This document shows positions 17,547 to 26,875 of a stretch of DNA of 64,000 nucleotides, one piece after another. Below the pieces are notes generated by a model. It did no database searches. It worked only from the letters and a program-made list of their open reading frames with translations, and was not told where the DNA came from. Source of the DNA: Nitrospira sp. bin75. GTDB lineage: Bacteria > Nitrospirota > Nitrospiria > Nitrospirales > UBA8639. Location: contig MPMZ01000001.1 in the NCBI GenBank assembly GCA_002238765.1, positions 1 to 64,000 of the forward strand, read 5' to 3'. Made by a program: the position numbers and the translations under genes. Every line of letters begins with the position of its first letter. The stretch's first letter is position 1.

Positions 17547-18365
17547 TTGATCGGGTCGTACCTCACCCACACCGATGCCCTAATCGACGACCTCCTGAAG
17601 CTTCAGGACCCGGTGCCCTTGAGCAAGATCAAAGGCTATTTTGGCTCACTCAAGGGTCCCATCTATTGGATCACGTGTAAATTTCCGAACAACCCATTTC
17701 CCTCAATTGTCGAGAAGGCCGCGATAGACGTGGAAACGGCGCTAGACTGTATTGAGCAGAACCCCGATCCTGAGGGTACGGTAACACACATGGACCTCAG
17801 GCTACTCTCCGAAAAAATCCATGACCTGAAAACGGTCTTGACCTATCATGTCCCCACCCTGCCCATTTTTCTGGCATCTTCAAAGGGATTGTTTCACCCT
17901 GAGGATTTGAATGATAGAGCACACCATCATCTCCCTGAGGAAATCAGAAACCGACTTTCTGCGCAATGCCTACTCGACATCAAAGACTCGGGGCGCTGTC
18001 TCGCCTTCGACCTAGGAACGGCCAGCGTCTTTCATATGATGCGCGCCATTGAAGACGTGATGAAAGCCTACTATGCACACCTGACGGGAAAGACCATTGA
18101 ACAAGTCAACATGGAAGCCGAAGAAGAGAACGACAAAAAGAAAAAGATTGTTCAAACGTGGGGATCGTACATTGAAGCCTTAAAGAAGGCTAACGCAGAT
18201 CAGTTCATTGTCGCACAGCTTGATGAGATCAAAAATGTCTGTCGAAATCCCGTCTGTCACCCAGACGAGAATATGACCATAGAAGAAGCCTTGAGATTAT
18301 TTGGGATGGGAATTTTTATTATCGGTGAGATGGTTGCTCGAATTAACGGAGTTACTCATGGCTAA
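17547..18365 (+). CDS. HEPN-like domain protein
   Basis: A 272-residue protein from TTG 17547, or a slightly truncated gene, since no ATG/GTG lies in frame after the stop at 17487. AGGGAG at 17502-17507 is rather far upstream. The C-terminal half is helical: LGTASVFHMMRAIEDVMKAY resembles the first long helices of HEPN domains. The sequence R233-N-P-V-C-H238 fits the catalytic R-x4-6-H motif, including the polar residue after Arg. HEPN proteins are often RNA-cutting toxins or effectors in defence and stress systems. No MNT-type antitoxin partner is adjacent. Its place directly after the caspase/FGE pair suggests, but does not prove, a link. Confidence 0.6.
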   Translation: MIGSYLTHTDALIDDLLKLQDPVPLSKIKGYFGSLKGPIYWITCKFPNNPFPSIVEKAAIDVETALDCIEQNPDPEGTVTHMDLRLLSEKIHDLKTVLTYHVPTLPIFLASSKGLFHPEDLNDRAHHHLPEEIRNRLSAQCLLDIKDSGRCLAFDLGTASVFHMMRAIEDVMKAYYAHLTGKTIEQVNMEAEEENDKKKKIVQTWGSYIEALKKANADQFIVAQLDEIKNVCRNPVCHPDENMTIEEALRLFGMGIFIIGEMVARINGVTHG

Positions 18366-18544
18366 GAAAGTACGAGTGCAAACCATCGACATAGCTGAGT
18401 AGGCTTAATTTGGGTCTTCAATTTGTTGTCAACTATTCTGGACAATTCCAAATAGGTGATTCGTGGAGTTTGAATAGGATAAACGGTAAAGAGGTTGGTG
18501 AAAGCCTGCATGGAACGTCGAAAACACGCAGGGCAGCTAGGTTC

Positions 18545-20812
18545 ATGAAGACCGTGCGTGTTTACCCTCTGGTGCAGCTTGTGGCCGTGGCGGTTTTATT
18601 TTGGGGAGGGTGTGCGACCGGACCGGCACCGCGAGTCGATGACGGCTCATCGCTGTCTGAAGCGCGGCAGGCAAGCCAACGTTCCCAAGCCACTTCTTCG
18701 GGTGCAGCCATGCCTCGGCCATCCCCCAGGCAATCCATGGATCGGTTGATTCGTGAGATGGAGGGGAAGCCGTTGTTGCCGTCGCAGGAAGGGTCAGGGT
18801 CTGCCCTTCAGAAAACCCAAGACGTTCCACAGGCAGAAGTCCCCGTTGCAAGCCTGTCTGAGGGAGACTGCCCTCCGGTATGGTGGCAACGCGGGGACGC
18901 TTCTCGTTTTCTCGGCGGTATCGGAGGACCGGCGGAAAGCCGGGAATCGGCTGAAGCGCAGGCCCGGTTGGACATCGCCAAATCCATCGAAGTGGGCATC
19001 TCCGGTACGGACACGATTCAGACACGGGAAACCTCCGCTAAGGGATTCGAGTATGCCGTGAAATCGACGATCGTGGAACGCGTGAACCTTTCACTGACGG
19101 GGTTCTCCATTCCGAACGTCGGGAAATGTGGCAACCAGTGGTATGCCCGTGCCCGGTTGAATCGCGCCGAAGCGGAGAATGCCTGGCGTTCGGACTTACG
19201 AGGGCTTGATGCTGAAGCGGAAACGCTACGGACGTTCATTGGCGGTAAGAATAAACAACATAAGGACGCGTTTGCGCTGCTGTCGGCGCAGTATCGGTTG
19301 GCTGTTGCCCTGGAAACCGCGAACCAGATTACAAAACGGCTACCGCGACTGACGGGCAAACGAGAACCCGGGCTACTGCGTCAAGGCGACGTGATGACTG
19401 CCAAGCAGAATTATGAATCGTTGGTCCGTTCATTTCGAGTGGAACTTTTGATGGTCAAAGGGAACAAGCAACAAGCGGTCTTTGATCGCTCTTTGGAAGA
19501 TCCCCTGAAGGTCCGGCTTGTGGCGGGCCTGGGGGGAAAGGACGTGCCGGTCCCGGGGGTTCCGGTACGGTTTGCGTTTGACCGGGGCGAGGGCGAGGTT
19601 GATCCTCCCCTCGACTCGACCGACCACGAAGGCTACGCTCGTGCCAGGGTGCATCGCGTTGAACCGGCCGGGAACGCGGCTGACACGGAGGCTGTCATTA
19701 CCGCCCGCTTGCATGTCGCCGACCTTGATTTGGGTCTTCCTTCATCGGTTCACGAACTGTTTCGCAAACACGCGGACGCGCAAGTCCTTCGCTTTCGGAT
19801 TGGCACGCCTTTTCCTTGTTCGTCGCATAATCCCTTTGATAGTCCGCTGTATGCGTTGGCGTGCGATTTGGTCCGAAAGATCGATAGTTCCGTGGGGAAA
19901 CCCGCGATCGTTCGCGGTTTTGTTGAGCGTGAGTCCCGCGAGCCTCATCCGTTGAGTGCCCGGATTGAAGAAGCGTTGAAAGCCGGACTCGCGTTGACCG
20001 ATCAACTCCACGTCCTGGAGCTTCCGACTTCGGGGAACCCCTCCATTGCCCACGATGCGGAGGTGGAAGTGTCCGGGGTCTATGAACTGTATCGCGGCAA
20101 CCTCTTGGTCAAAGCCACGCTGACCCGACTGACCGATCACGGTCTGGAAAGCGCGAGTGAAACGACGATTCCCAGGGCGGCCGTGCCCAGGAAGGACTTT
20201 CTATCTTTGACTTCTTCCACGCATGCCTTGTCCTTGCTTCCCAAATATTCGGATTTCGCGACGCACGATGAATGGGTCGAGGCCTTCTGGCACTCTCACA
20301 ACCCGGAGCAGGAATTTCGGACGTGGATCAAGCCCCAACAATCGGTTTATCAGGATAACGAACACGCCGTCTTTTTCTTCAAGACTGAACGGGATTGTTA
20401 CCTCCGGGTGTTCACCATCGACGTATCCGGGACAGGAGCCGTGCTTCTTCCGAATACCTATCGACGGGATCTCCGGCAGACTTTCGTTCGCGCAAACGAG
20501 GGCTGGGTCTCGATCCCGGGTCCGGCTGATCAATTCACGCTACCGACTTCTCCCCCGTATGGCGGTGAACGGATTAAGACGATTTGCACGACTCGTGCAA
20601 TGCCCCTTATTCCCCCGGACTCCATCCGCGCTCTCGATGGTCATTCGCCGATGTTCGTCTTTTCACGCGACAATCAACGGTTCCGTGACGTGGGAGTGGG
20701 ATTTGCGCTCAGTGCCGGTGAATGGAGTGAAACGCACACGACGGTCAGCACCATCCCGAAAGGCCGGGACGCGACGCGAGGCCAGCGTGGGCTTGAGAGC
20801 CGTGGGTTTTAA
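18545..20812 (+). CDS. Large lipoprotein with LPP20-like and DUF4384 domains
   Basis: A 755-residue protein. ATG 18545 begins a clear lipoprotein signal peptide (VQLVAVAVLFWGGC, lipidated Cys about 22). A Ser/Pro-rich linker leads to an LPP20-like segment (about 110-210, WWQRGDASRFLGGIGGPAES then 'ARLNRAEAENAW'). Beta-rich middle domains include a GVPVRFAFDRGEGEV stretch typical of Ig-like big domains. The DUF4384 domain lies at about 620-720 (AVFFFKTERDCYLRVFTIDV, LLPNTYRR). DUF4384 is common in outer-membrane or envelope proteins linked to caspases and CHASE2 regulators. The 3' end runs into repeat DNA. Probably faces the periplasm or cell surface and works with the other exported proteins of the island. 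Confidence 0.75.
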   Translation: MKTVRVYPLVQLVAVAVLFWGGCATGPAPRVDDGSSLSEARQASQRSQATSSGAAMPRPSPRQSMDRLIREMEGKPLLPSQEGSGSALQKTQDVPQAEVPVASLSEGDCPPVWWQRGDASRFLGGIGGPAESRESAEAQARLDIAKSIEVGISGTDTIQTRETSAKGFEYAVKSTIVERVNLSLTGFSIPNVGKCGNQWYARARLNRAEAENAWRSDLRGLDAEAETLRTFIGGKNKQHKDAFALLSAQYRLAVALETANQITKRLPRLTGKREPGLLRQGDVMTAKQNYESLVRSFRVELLMVKGNKQQAVFDRSLEDPLKVRLVAGLGGKDVPVPGVPVRFAFDRGEGEVDPPLDSTDHEGYARARVHRVEPAGNAADTEAVITARLHVADLDLGLPSSVHELFRKHADAQVLRFRIGTPFPCSSHNPFDSPLYALACDLVRKIDSSVGKPAIVRGFVERESREPHPLSARIEEALKAGLALTDQLHVLELPTSGNPSIAHDAEVEVSGVYELYRGNLLVKATLTRLTDHGLESASETTIPRAAVPRKDFLSLTSSTHALSLLPKYSDFATHDEWVEAFWHSHNPEQEFRTWIKPQQSVYQDNEHAVFFFKTERDCYLRVFTIDVSGTGAVLLPNTYRRDLRQTFVRANEGWVSIPGPADQFTLPTSPPYGGERIKTICTTRAMPLIPPDSIRALDGHSPMFVFSRDNQRFRDVGVGFALSAGEWSETHTTVSTIPKGRDATRGQRGLESRGF

Positions 20813-20829
20813 AGGAGAAAGAGAAGAAC

Positions 20830-20950
20830 CTCTGGATCCTCGATTAAAAATGTCGAGGATGACAGACAAAAAACAAAGACAAGAGACAACGACACTGGAT
20901 CCCCGATCAGAGCCTGTCCTCGACATTTTTAATCGGGGATCGGGGATGAC
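20830..20950. repeat. Pair of interspersed hairpins
   Basis: Two partial copies of the GGATCCCCGAT...ATCGGGGAT hairpin family lie between converging genes, one (20900-20940) opened by CAGAGCCTGTCCTCGACATT. They could act as a bidirectional terminator. The last codons of the minus-strand gene (encoding SSPIPD) are made of this repeat. Confidence 0.65.
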
Positions 20951-22422
20951 AGAGGGGAAGAGGGTGTGGAAAGAAGTTCCGGGTGTTGTTGGCGCCACAG
21001 CCGGTTGGGGCCTTGAAGGTCTTGCGTGTCTCCGGCGATGATGATCTGCTCTCGAATGAGCCCGGCGACGCCGAGTAAGAACGGGGCCGGAACCTGAGGG
21101 GCATGTTCGGCGATCAAGACGTCGAAGCGAATGCGTTTGAACAGGGGATCGGTGACGATTCTCCCCGGGGTCGCGGCGACCAGCCGTTTGTTCTGCATGA
21201 AGGCTTGCCGGTTGGTGGCCTCGCTCGCGGCCAACATGTCACGAACTTTTTGGGTGCCTCCCAGCCTGGAGATGTCGTCTTTCAACTCTTCGTATTCCGG
21301 TCGCATCTCTTTCGGAATCGCGGCCTCGGGAGACAATTCGCGGATACGGGCCTGCGCGATCTCCACCTCTCTCATCAGTGCCGCAATGTTCCCCGTATAG
21401 ATCGTCCGATATTCGCCCAGGGTTTCCACGTTTTTTCCCATGGTCTGCATACCGAGACGTTTCCAGATCGGCAGGTTTTCGTACTTGGCGACAAGGTGAT
21501 CGATGTCCTTGATTTTGCCCTGGAACTCACTCACCTGGGCCAGGAGCCGCCATTCCAGTAATTTGACTTCATCCAGGTCACGTTGTTTCTGCCCCTTGTA
21601 GGCCAGGACCGGGATGAGTTCCCGGAATCGCTCATATTTTTGGCGAAGCGCATCCTTATGTGACCGGGACTTGGCGAAGAACTTGTGCATTTGCGCTTCG
21701 AATCCCAATTCGCCGAGCGGAACCCCTTCGGCTTGCTTGAGCACCGGGACTTCGTAGCGGCTCAACAGGCTGTGAAAGGGCAGGGCGGCATTCCGGAGGG
21801 TTTTGGCCAGGAATCCGAGCAAGCGATCCACGGCGTCGTGCGTCGGCGCCACGAGCAGCACGCGTTTATTCTGTCGCATCAAGTTCACCGCCAGGGTGCC
21901 GAGTTTGGTCCAGCGAGCGGCTTGGTCGTCTTGCCACACGGTGGACAGCACGGCAGCCGACGCCCCGCTTCTGGCAGAGGCATGGGCTTCACGGTGCTCA
22001 GGGTCCAACCAGGGCACCAGCCGTTCGGCAGGCCCCAGGGCGTAGGATTCCGGATGTACGGCCATATCGTCCAATCGCTCGGAAGCCAGGCGAAAGAACT
22101 CCGCAGTATCCGTCACGAGCGTATTGTCACCCGTCGATTGCCCCAGCGTGTACAGGGTTTGCACGAAGGCGGCGTTGTCCTGGCGGTGAAGCATAAAGCC
22201 GGCCGTGGGTAAATCCACGTCTCCGGGAGGCACGATGGTGACGGGCACGTCTTCGAGAAACGTGGTTTCCGGAGGGACCTCCATGGAATACAGGTGCAGG
22301 GCGCCGGACGTGCCGATTTTTTGGGTCGTGCGGGATTCGATCAACGCGTCGAGCGCCACCGCGGCGTCTTTGTGGTTCGCCAATTGGGCGGCAAAAGTCT
22401 GGAGGAGGTCCGGCAGTTTCAT
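20929..22422 (-). CDS. Degenerate SF1 (AAA_12-type) helicase-like protein
   Basis: A 497-residue protein that follows the order of a superfamily 1 helicase. There is a motif Ia-like VLLVAPTHDAVDRLLGF (about 185-205), a central helical insertion (about 215-400), a Walker B-like FDVLIAEHAPQ and motif III-like IAGDTQDLQGP near the end. The Walker A P-loop that should precede motif Ia is not recognisable (ARSGASAAVLSTVW in its place), and domain 2 motifs are absent. It is probably not an active ATPase. ATG 22422 overlaps the upstream gene's stop (ATGA), so the two are translationally coupled. The C terminus ends within an interspersed repeat, so the gene may be truncated. Confidence 0.65.
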   Translation of the reverse strand: MKLPDLLQTFAAQLANHKDAAVALDALIESRTTQKIGTSGALHLYSMEVPPETTFLEDVPVTIVPPGDVDLPTAGFMLHRQDNAAFVQTLYTLGQSTGDNTLVTDTAEFFRLASERLDDMAVHPESYALGPAERLVPWLDPEHREAHASARSGASAAVLSTVWQDDQAARWTKLGTLAVNLMRQNKRVLLVAPTHDAVDRLLGFLAKTLRNAALPFHSLLSRYEVPVLKQAEGVPLGELGFEAQMHKFFAKSRSHKDALRQKYERFRELIPVLAYKGQKQRDLDEVKLLEWRLLAQVSEFQGKIKDIDHLVAKYENLPIWKRLGMQTMGKNVETLGEYRTIYTGNIAALMREVEIAQARIRELSPEAAIPKEMRPEYEELKDDISRLGGTQKVRDMLAASEATNRQAFMQNKRLVAATPGRIVTDPLFKRIRFDVLIAEHAPQVPAPFLLGVAGLIREQIIIAGDTQDLQGPNRLWRQQHPELLSTPSSPLSSPIPD

Positions 22423-22898
22423 GGCTCGCGGCTCGGATCGAGTGCCTGCTGTATGCAAATGGCCACGCAGCCCAGTCCACCGGTGATGGGGCGTCGATCG
22501 TAGGCGCATCCACGATGCTCGGCGCAAGCCGTGACAAAAGGCACGTGTCGCGCGAAATCCAGGTCGGCGAGCACCCGGGCTTGCAGGCGATCATCATCCA
22601 GCACCGACAGAATCAGGACACGGCTATGGTGGTCATCCTCCAAAATGGCGGATTGCGGCGATGGCGCGATCCTGGCGCGCGCCGCTTGAACGTTCGGCAA
22701 CTCCACGACCTCTTTGACCAGGGATTTCGGAGGATGAATCGCCCGTTGACTCAGCCGGACGTTTAACCCGGAATTCTCAGCCGCCGCCTGCGCCCGGACC
22801 ACATTTTCGTCTTGTTGATCGACGAACGTATGAGCCATGACCATGGTCAAGGCCAGACAGCCCATGCTCAGAGACCACATACCTGTGTGACGCGGCAT
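22419..22898 (-). CDS. Exported or anchored small protein of unknown function
   Basis: A 159-residue protein. ATG 22898 begins a hydrophobic N-terminal segment (MWSLSMGCLALTMVMAHTF) that could be a signal peptide. The rest has no family I recognise; a Cys-rich C terminus (TACAEHRGCAY, GCVAICIQQ) is notable and could form disulfides or bind metal. The stop overlaps the start of the helicase-like gene by 4 nt. The longer frame upstream translates repeat DNA and was not used. Confidence 0.5.
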   Translation of the reverse strand: MPRHTGMWSLSMGCLALTMVMAHTFVDQQDENVVRAQAAAENSGLNVRLSQRAIHPPKSLVKEVVELPNVQAARARIAPSPQSAILEDDHHSRVLILSVLDDDRLQARVLADLDFARHVPFVTACAEHRGCAYDRRPITGGLGCVAICIQQALDPSREP

Positions 22899-23121
22899 GC
22901 AGGCATTGTAGTGGACGTTTGCCGGACGTGTCCAGCATGAGGGGATCAGGTCGCGGTCAGGGACAGGCCTTATGCAGCTTGGTCCCCCCATCGGCTCGCC
23001 TGCGGGCTGGCGCCCTTGTCTTGCCGACTCCCCCTCAAGGGGGGAGTGATGAAGGAAGCGCGATGCGATAAGGTATGTCCTTGCCACCGAGCAGGGATTA
23101 CGCCGTGATATTTGCGCCAAA

Positions 23122-23151
23122 TTGACATTTCCCCCATGTGGACCTTATGAT
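23122..23151 (+). promoter_or_regulatory. Strong sigma-70-type promoter of the rplI-glyA-nrdR operon
   Basis: TTGACA (23122-23127) and TATGAT (23146-23151) are separated by 18 bp and lie about 40 bp before the rplI start. This is the best promoter match seen in the window. Confidence 0.6.
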
Positions 23152-23188
23152 GCTATCCCTTCGATAGAGAAAGGGAGGCAGGGTGACG

Positions 23189-23752
23189 ATGAAGGTGATA
23201 CTTCAAGAAAATATCGAGAGTTTGGGGTATATGGGAGACGTGCTCGACGTGGCCGACGGGTATGCGCGGAATTTCTTACTCCCCCGTCAAAAAGCATTGG
23301 AGGCCAATCCCCGCAACGTGAAGGCCTTGGAGCATGCCAAACGGGTGACGTCCCATAAGGCGAAGAAGGTCGAACAGGACATCCAGGATCTGGCGACGAA
23401 ATTGTCCAAAGTCTCGCTCACGTTTCCGGTCCAGGCGGGCAAGGATGACAAGCTGTTCGGGTCCATTACCGCAAAGGATCTGGAAACCGGGTTGTTGGCC
23501 GAAGGATTCGACGTGGACCGCCGAAAGATTCAATTGGCGAATCCTTTGAAAGAGTTGGGCACGTGTACCGTCGGCATCAAGTTGCATCGAGACATTATCG
23601 CGAATGTGTCCGTCTGTCTTGTCAAGCAGGATGGAGAGGCCGGACCGGAACCGGACCCCCGAGCACACAAGGCGGGGACTTCGGCTGAGGGCCTGGTTGA
23701 TGAAGCTGCGACCGACGAGGCCGTTCCTCCCACTGAGTCCCGGGACGAGTAA
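23189..23752 (+). CDS. rplI: 50S ribosomal protein L9
   Basis: L9 binds 23S rRNA and bridges the two globular ends of the protein on the large subunit. The N-terminal signature is clear ([26 protein letters not shown]), followed by the long connecting helix and the C-terminal domain ending near residue 148. A Pro/Glu/Asp-rich acidic tail of about 38 residues (to TESRDE) extends it beyond the usual length. The ATG at 23189 matches the conserved family start; an in-frame GTG two codons earlier is an alternative. The stop overlaps the glyA start by one base, so the two genes are coupled. Confidence 0.95.
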   Translation: MKVILQENIESLGYMGDVLDVADGYARNFLLPRQKALEANPRNVKALEHAKRVTSHKAKKVEQDIQDLATKLSKVSLTFPVQAGKDDKLFGSITAKDLETGLLAEGFDVDRRKIQLANPLKELGTCTVGIKLHRDIIANVSVCLVKQDGEAGPEPDPRAHKAGTSAEGLVDEAATDEAVPPTESRDE

Positions 23753-25014
23753 TGGCCTACGTCGTCGGGACCCTGAAAGCGGTCAAACAAGAAGATCCTG
23801 AGATCTACGCGGCTTTCCGCGCCGAAGAGAAACGGCAGCGTGACAAGTTGGTGTTGATCGCGTCGGAAAATTATGCGAGCCCTGCCGTCCTGGCCGCGCA
23901 GGGGTCGCTGATGACCAACAAATATGCGGAGGGGTATCCACGGCTGCGCTATTACGGCGGCTGCCAGTACGTGGATGCCGTCGAAGAACTGGCCATTGCG
24001 CGGGCCAAGCAGTTGTTTGGCTGTGAGTACGCCAACGTCCAGCCGCACTCGGGTTCCACCGCCAATATGGCGGCGTACCTTTCGGTCTTGAAACCCGGCG
24101 ATACCATCCTGGGCATGGCCCTCTCGCAAGGCGGCCATCTCACCCACGGCAGCAAGGTCAATTTTTCGGGAAAGCTGTTTCAGGCCTTCTCCTACGGAGT
24201 CGATCGCGAGACCGAACTGATCGATTACGACGCGGTGCAGCAAAAGGCGGAAGAAGTTCGCCCGCGTATGATCGTCGTCGGGGCGAGCGCCTATTCGAAA
24301 GTCATCGACTTCCCGCGGTTTCAGGAGATCGCGAAGTCCGTGGGGGCGTACCTGTTGGTCGATATCGCACACATCTCCGGCTTGGTGGCCACGGGGTTGC
24401 ACCCCAGCCCGGTTCACTATGCCGACTTTGTCACCACCACCACCCACAAAACCCTGCGCGGGCCTCGCGCCGGCATGGTGATGTGTAAAGAAGAACACGC
24501 GCAAGCCGTGGATAAAATCGTGTTTCCCGGGCTGCAAGGCGGGCCACTCATGCACGTGATTGCGGCCAAGGCCGTGGCGTTCAAGGAAGCCCTGGCCCCG
24601 AGTTTTACCGCCTATCAACAACGAATCCTGGACAATGCCAAAGCCGTGGCGGACGGGTTCATGGCGCGGGGCTATCACGTGGTGTCCGGCGGAACGGATA
24701 CCCACCTGTTCCTGCTGAATCTCAATTCCAAAGGCGTGACGGGGAAAGATGCCGAGGCGGCGCTTGACGCCTCGGGGATCATCGTCAATAAAAATGCCGT
24801 ACCGTATGATGAACGACCGCCGGCGGTGGCCAGTGGCATTCGAATCGGGACGCCCATCGTGTCGACGCGAGGGATGGGAGTGCCCGAGATGTCGCAAATC
24901 GTGGCGTGGGTGGACGAGGTGTTGCAACGTCCCACGAGCAAACGAATCCAGAGCCGGATTCGCAAGGAAGTCAAGGCGCTGTGCTCCCGTTTCCCGGTCT
25001 TTTCGGACTCGTAA
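23752..25014 (+). CDS. glyA: Serine hydroxymethyltransferase
   Basis: This PLP enzyme interconverts serine plus tetrahydrofolate with glycine plus 5,10-methylene-THF. The 420-residue length is standard. PLP-binding Lys233 sits in [15 protein letters not shown]. The N-terminal ENYAS and [13 protein letters not shown] motifs and the [11 protein letters not shown] aspartate region are intact. It overlaps rplI by one base and precedes nrdR by about 140 bp of partly repeat-derived sequence. The ribosome site lies inside the rplI end. Confidence 0.97.
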   Translation: MAYVVGTLKAVKQEDPEIYAAFRAEEKRQRDKLVLIASENYASPAVLAAQGSLMTNKYAEGYPRLRYYGGCQYVDAVEELAIARAKQLFGCEYANVQPHSGSTANMAAYLSVLKPGDTILGMALSQGGHLTHGSKVNFSGKLFQAFSYGVDRETELIDYDAVQQKAEEVRPRMIVVGASAYSKVIDFPRFQEIAKSVGAYLLVDIAHISGLVATGLHPSPVHYADFVTTTTHKTLRGPRAGMVMCKEEHAQAVDKIVFPGLQGGPLMHVIAAKAVAFKEALAPSFTAYQQRILDNAKAVADGFMARGYHVVSGGTDTHLFLLNLNSKGVTGKDAEAALDASGIIVNKNAVPYDERPPAVASGIRIGTPIVSTRGMGVPEMSQIVAWVDEVLQRPTSKRIQSRIRKEVKALCSRFPVFSDS

Positions 25015-25151
25015 CCCGCATCTATCATTTCAGAGCCTGTCCAGAGCATAGCGAAGAAACCAATGAGGAATCCGCCGTCAGCCACCAATCTTCCGGGCGG
25101 TGAGACGGATGCTCCTACATTGGGAACGCGCGGAGGTGTTCCAGACCCGGC

Positions 25152-25616
25152 ATGAAATGCCCATTCTGTAATCGGCTCGACGACAAGGTGATTGATTCCC
25201 GCACGGCTCGGGAAGGCGAGGTGATTCGCCGGCGCAGGGAATGTTTCGGATGTCGTCGCCGCTTTACGACCTATGAACGGATTGAGGAAAATCTTCCCAC
25301 GATCGTCAAGAAAGATAACCGGAGGGAAACGTTCGACCGTGCCAAAGTCATGGCCGGGCTGAAAAAGGCGTGTGAAAAGCGGCCGATCAGCAGCGCCGCA
25401 CTCGAAGCCGCGGTGGACCGGATTGAAAAGCGCCTGCAGGATTTGGGTGAATCGGAGATCCAGGCCCTCGTGATCGGAGAAGAAGTCATGCGGGAACTCC
25501 ACGAGTTGGACCAAGTCGCCTACGTGCGGTTCGCTTCCGTGTATCGCGAGTTCAAGGACATCGATCAGTTTATGGAAACGATCAAATCCCTGGCGCAGGA
25601 TCGGGGAACCACCTGA
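25152..25616 (+). CDS. nrdR: Transcriptional repressor NrdR
   Basis: NrdR senses dATP/ATP and represses ribonucleotide reductase genes through NrdR boxes. The 154-residue protein has the N-terminal zinc ribbon (MKCPFC...[13 protein letters not shown]; Cys3, Cys6, Cys31, Cys34) and an ATP-cone domain (about 47-140, including [14 protein letters not shown]). The family length is about 150. It follows glyA, a common arrangement. No ribonucleotide reductase genes or obvious NrdR boxes are in the window. Confidence 0.95.
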   Translation: MKCPFCNRLDDKVIDSRTAREGEVIRRRRECFGCRRRFTTYERIEENLPTIVKKDNRRETFDRAKVMAGLKKACEKRPISSAALEAAVDRIEKRLQDLGESEIQALVIGEEVMRELHELDQVAYVRFASVYREFKDIDQFMETIKSLAQDRGTT

Positions 25617-25621
25617 TGTGC

Positions 25622-25690
25622 AACGACCCTTCGCTTCCCTCAGGGCAGGCGCCAGAGGGTTTCTCCCTTTTGTAAAGGGAAGTCAGTGGG
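25622..25690. repeat. REP-like and TTTGTAAAGGG repeats
   Basis: CCCTTCGCTTCCCTCAGGGC and CCCTTTTGTAAAGGG, members of two interspersed families, fill the gap before the histidine kinase gene. Confidence 0.6.
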
Positions 25691-25702
25691 GTAGAGGTAC
25701 CT

Positions 25703-26875
25703 ATGCCCACCACTAGCCGTTCCGTTCAACGAGCCCGATCTTCTCGGGCGCCATCCACCGTTCCCAGACAGAAGTCCAAACCGGGGCCCAAACCGGTGCG
25801 CCGGCGAGCCGCTCCCGCCACACGGGTGGCGATCCTCGGAGGGGGACGCGGCGGGCGGGCCTTGTTGGAGATTTTCGCGCAAGACCCGCTGGCCCGTATC
25901 GTTGGATTAGGGGAGTCCAAACCGCGCACGCTCGGGACCAAGCTTGCCCGGCAGTTGGGGGTTCCCGTCACGAAGGACTATCGTGAAATTCTGAACATGA
26001 AGGAAGTGGACCTGATCATCGACGTGACCGGCAGTCCGGAAATCGAGCGGGCGCTACAGAAAATTCGCAAGCCGAGCGTGGCGATCATCGGCGGCGCGAG
26101 CGCCAAGTTCATGTGGCAGTTGATCGATGCGCGGATCCGGGCCACGACGGAAATCGAAAAAACCCTGAGCCGGTACCAATCCTTGTTCAGGCGGTACGTG
26201 AAAGAGGAAGCCGAGAGCGCGGTCGATGAAGAGCGGACGCGCATCGCCTGTGAAATCCACGATGGGTTGGTGCAAACGCTGGTGGGCGTGAATTTTAAGA
26301 TGGAACGTTGCGGGGACCTGATTCAGGAGGAACCGGCCAAGTGCTTTACCCTGCTGAGTGAGACCAAGCACCAGCTCAAGCACGGCATTCAGGAAGCGCG
26401 ACAAGTGGTGTTCAACTTGCGCCCCGGTCAATATGAGCAGTTGGATCTGCAGTCGGCGCTGACCAATTATCTCGATGCGTACAAAAAACAACATCGTGTC
26501 CAGGTCGCCTTCTCCCATACGGGGAGCGATGCACGCTTGCCGGCCAAGACGAAAGTCTTTGTGTTCCGAATCATCCAGGAAGCCCTGCAAAATTCGTCCA
26601 AGCATGCCAAGGCGTCGAAGGTTGTTGTGGAATTGAGCATTCACCCGCATCAGCTCTCCGCCGTCATTCGCGATAATGGGAGCGGGTTCGACGTGCAGGC
26701 CGTGTTTCAGAACCCCGACAAGTGGGATCACTTTGGATTGCGCGGGATGACAGAGCGGGCCAAGTTGCTCAACGGCGAAGTCTCGTTGGAGTCCCGCAAA
26801 GGCGAGGGGACGACGGTCGCGGTTTCCATTCCGTTGACCAGAAAGGATAGCGCACGAAATGGCAAAAAAAATTAA
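25703..26875 (+). CDS. Soluble histidine kinase with N-terminal NAD-binding-like (Rossmann) domain
   Basis: A 390-residue protein without membrane segments. After a basic tail (about 1-38) a Rossmann-type domain (about 40-145) shows the dinucleotide motif ILGGGRGG and IIDVTGSPEIERAL, as in NAD(P)-dependent dehydrogenase-like sensors. HisKA_3 (about 165-240) has phospho-acceptor His186 in ACEIHDGLVQTL. The HATPase domain follows with N-box IIQEALQNSSKHA and RDNGSGFDV. It belongs to the NarL-partner class of kinases. The Rossmann module suggests direct sensing of NAD(H) or another nucleotide, an inference. The stop overlaps the response-regulator gene by 17 nt, so the pair is coupled. Confidence 0.88.
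   Translation: MPTTSRSVQRARSSRAPSTVPRQKSKPGPKPVRRRAAPATRVAILGGGRGGRALLEIFAQDPLARIVGLGESKPRTLGTKLARQLGVPVTKDYREILNMKEVDLIIDVTGSPEIERALQKIRKPSVAIIGGASAKFMWQLIDARIRATTEIEKTLSRYQSLFRRYVKEEAESAVDEERTRIACEIHDGLVQTLVGVNFKMERCGDLIQEEPAKCFTLLSETKHQLKHGIQEARQVVFNLRPGQYEQLDLQSALTNYLDAYKKQHRVQVAFSHTGSDARLPAKTKVFVFRIIQEALQNSSKHAKASKVVVELSIHPHQLSAVIRDNGSGFDVQAVFQNPDKWDHFGLRGMTERAKLLNGEVSLESRKGEGTTVAVSIPLTRKDSARNGKKN

Noticed and set aside
11500-18500. DGR reverse transcriptase or accessory gene near the hypervariable FGE domains
   Set aside because: No frame in the window has reverse-transcriptase motifs (such as YxDD), and no A-rich template repeat was seen.
23530-24927. 465-residue open frame opposite rplI/glyA
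   Set aside because: Antisense to glyA with typical shadow composition (His/Arg/Gln-rich).
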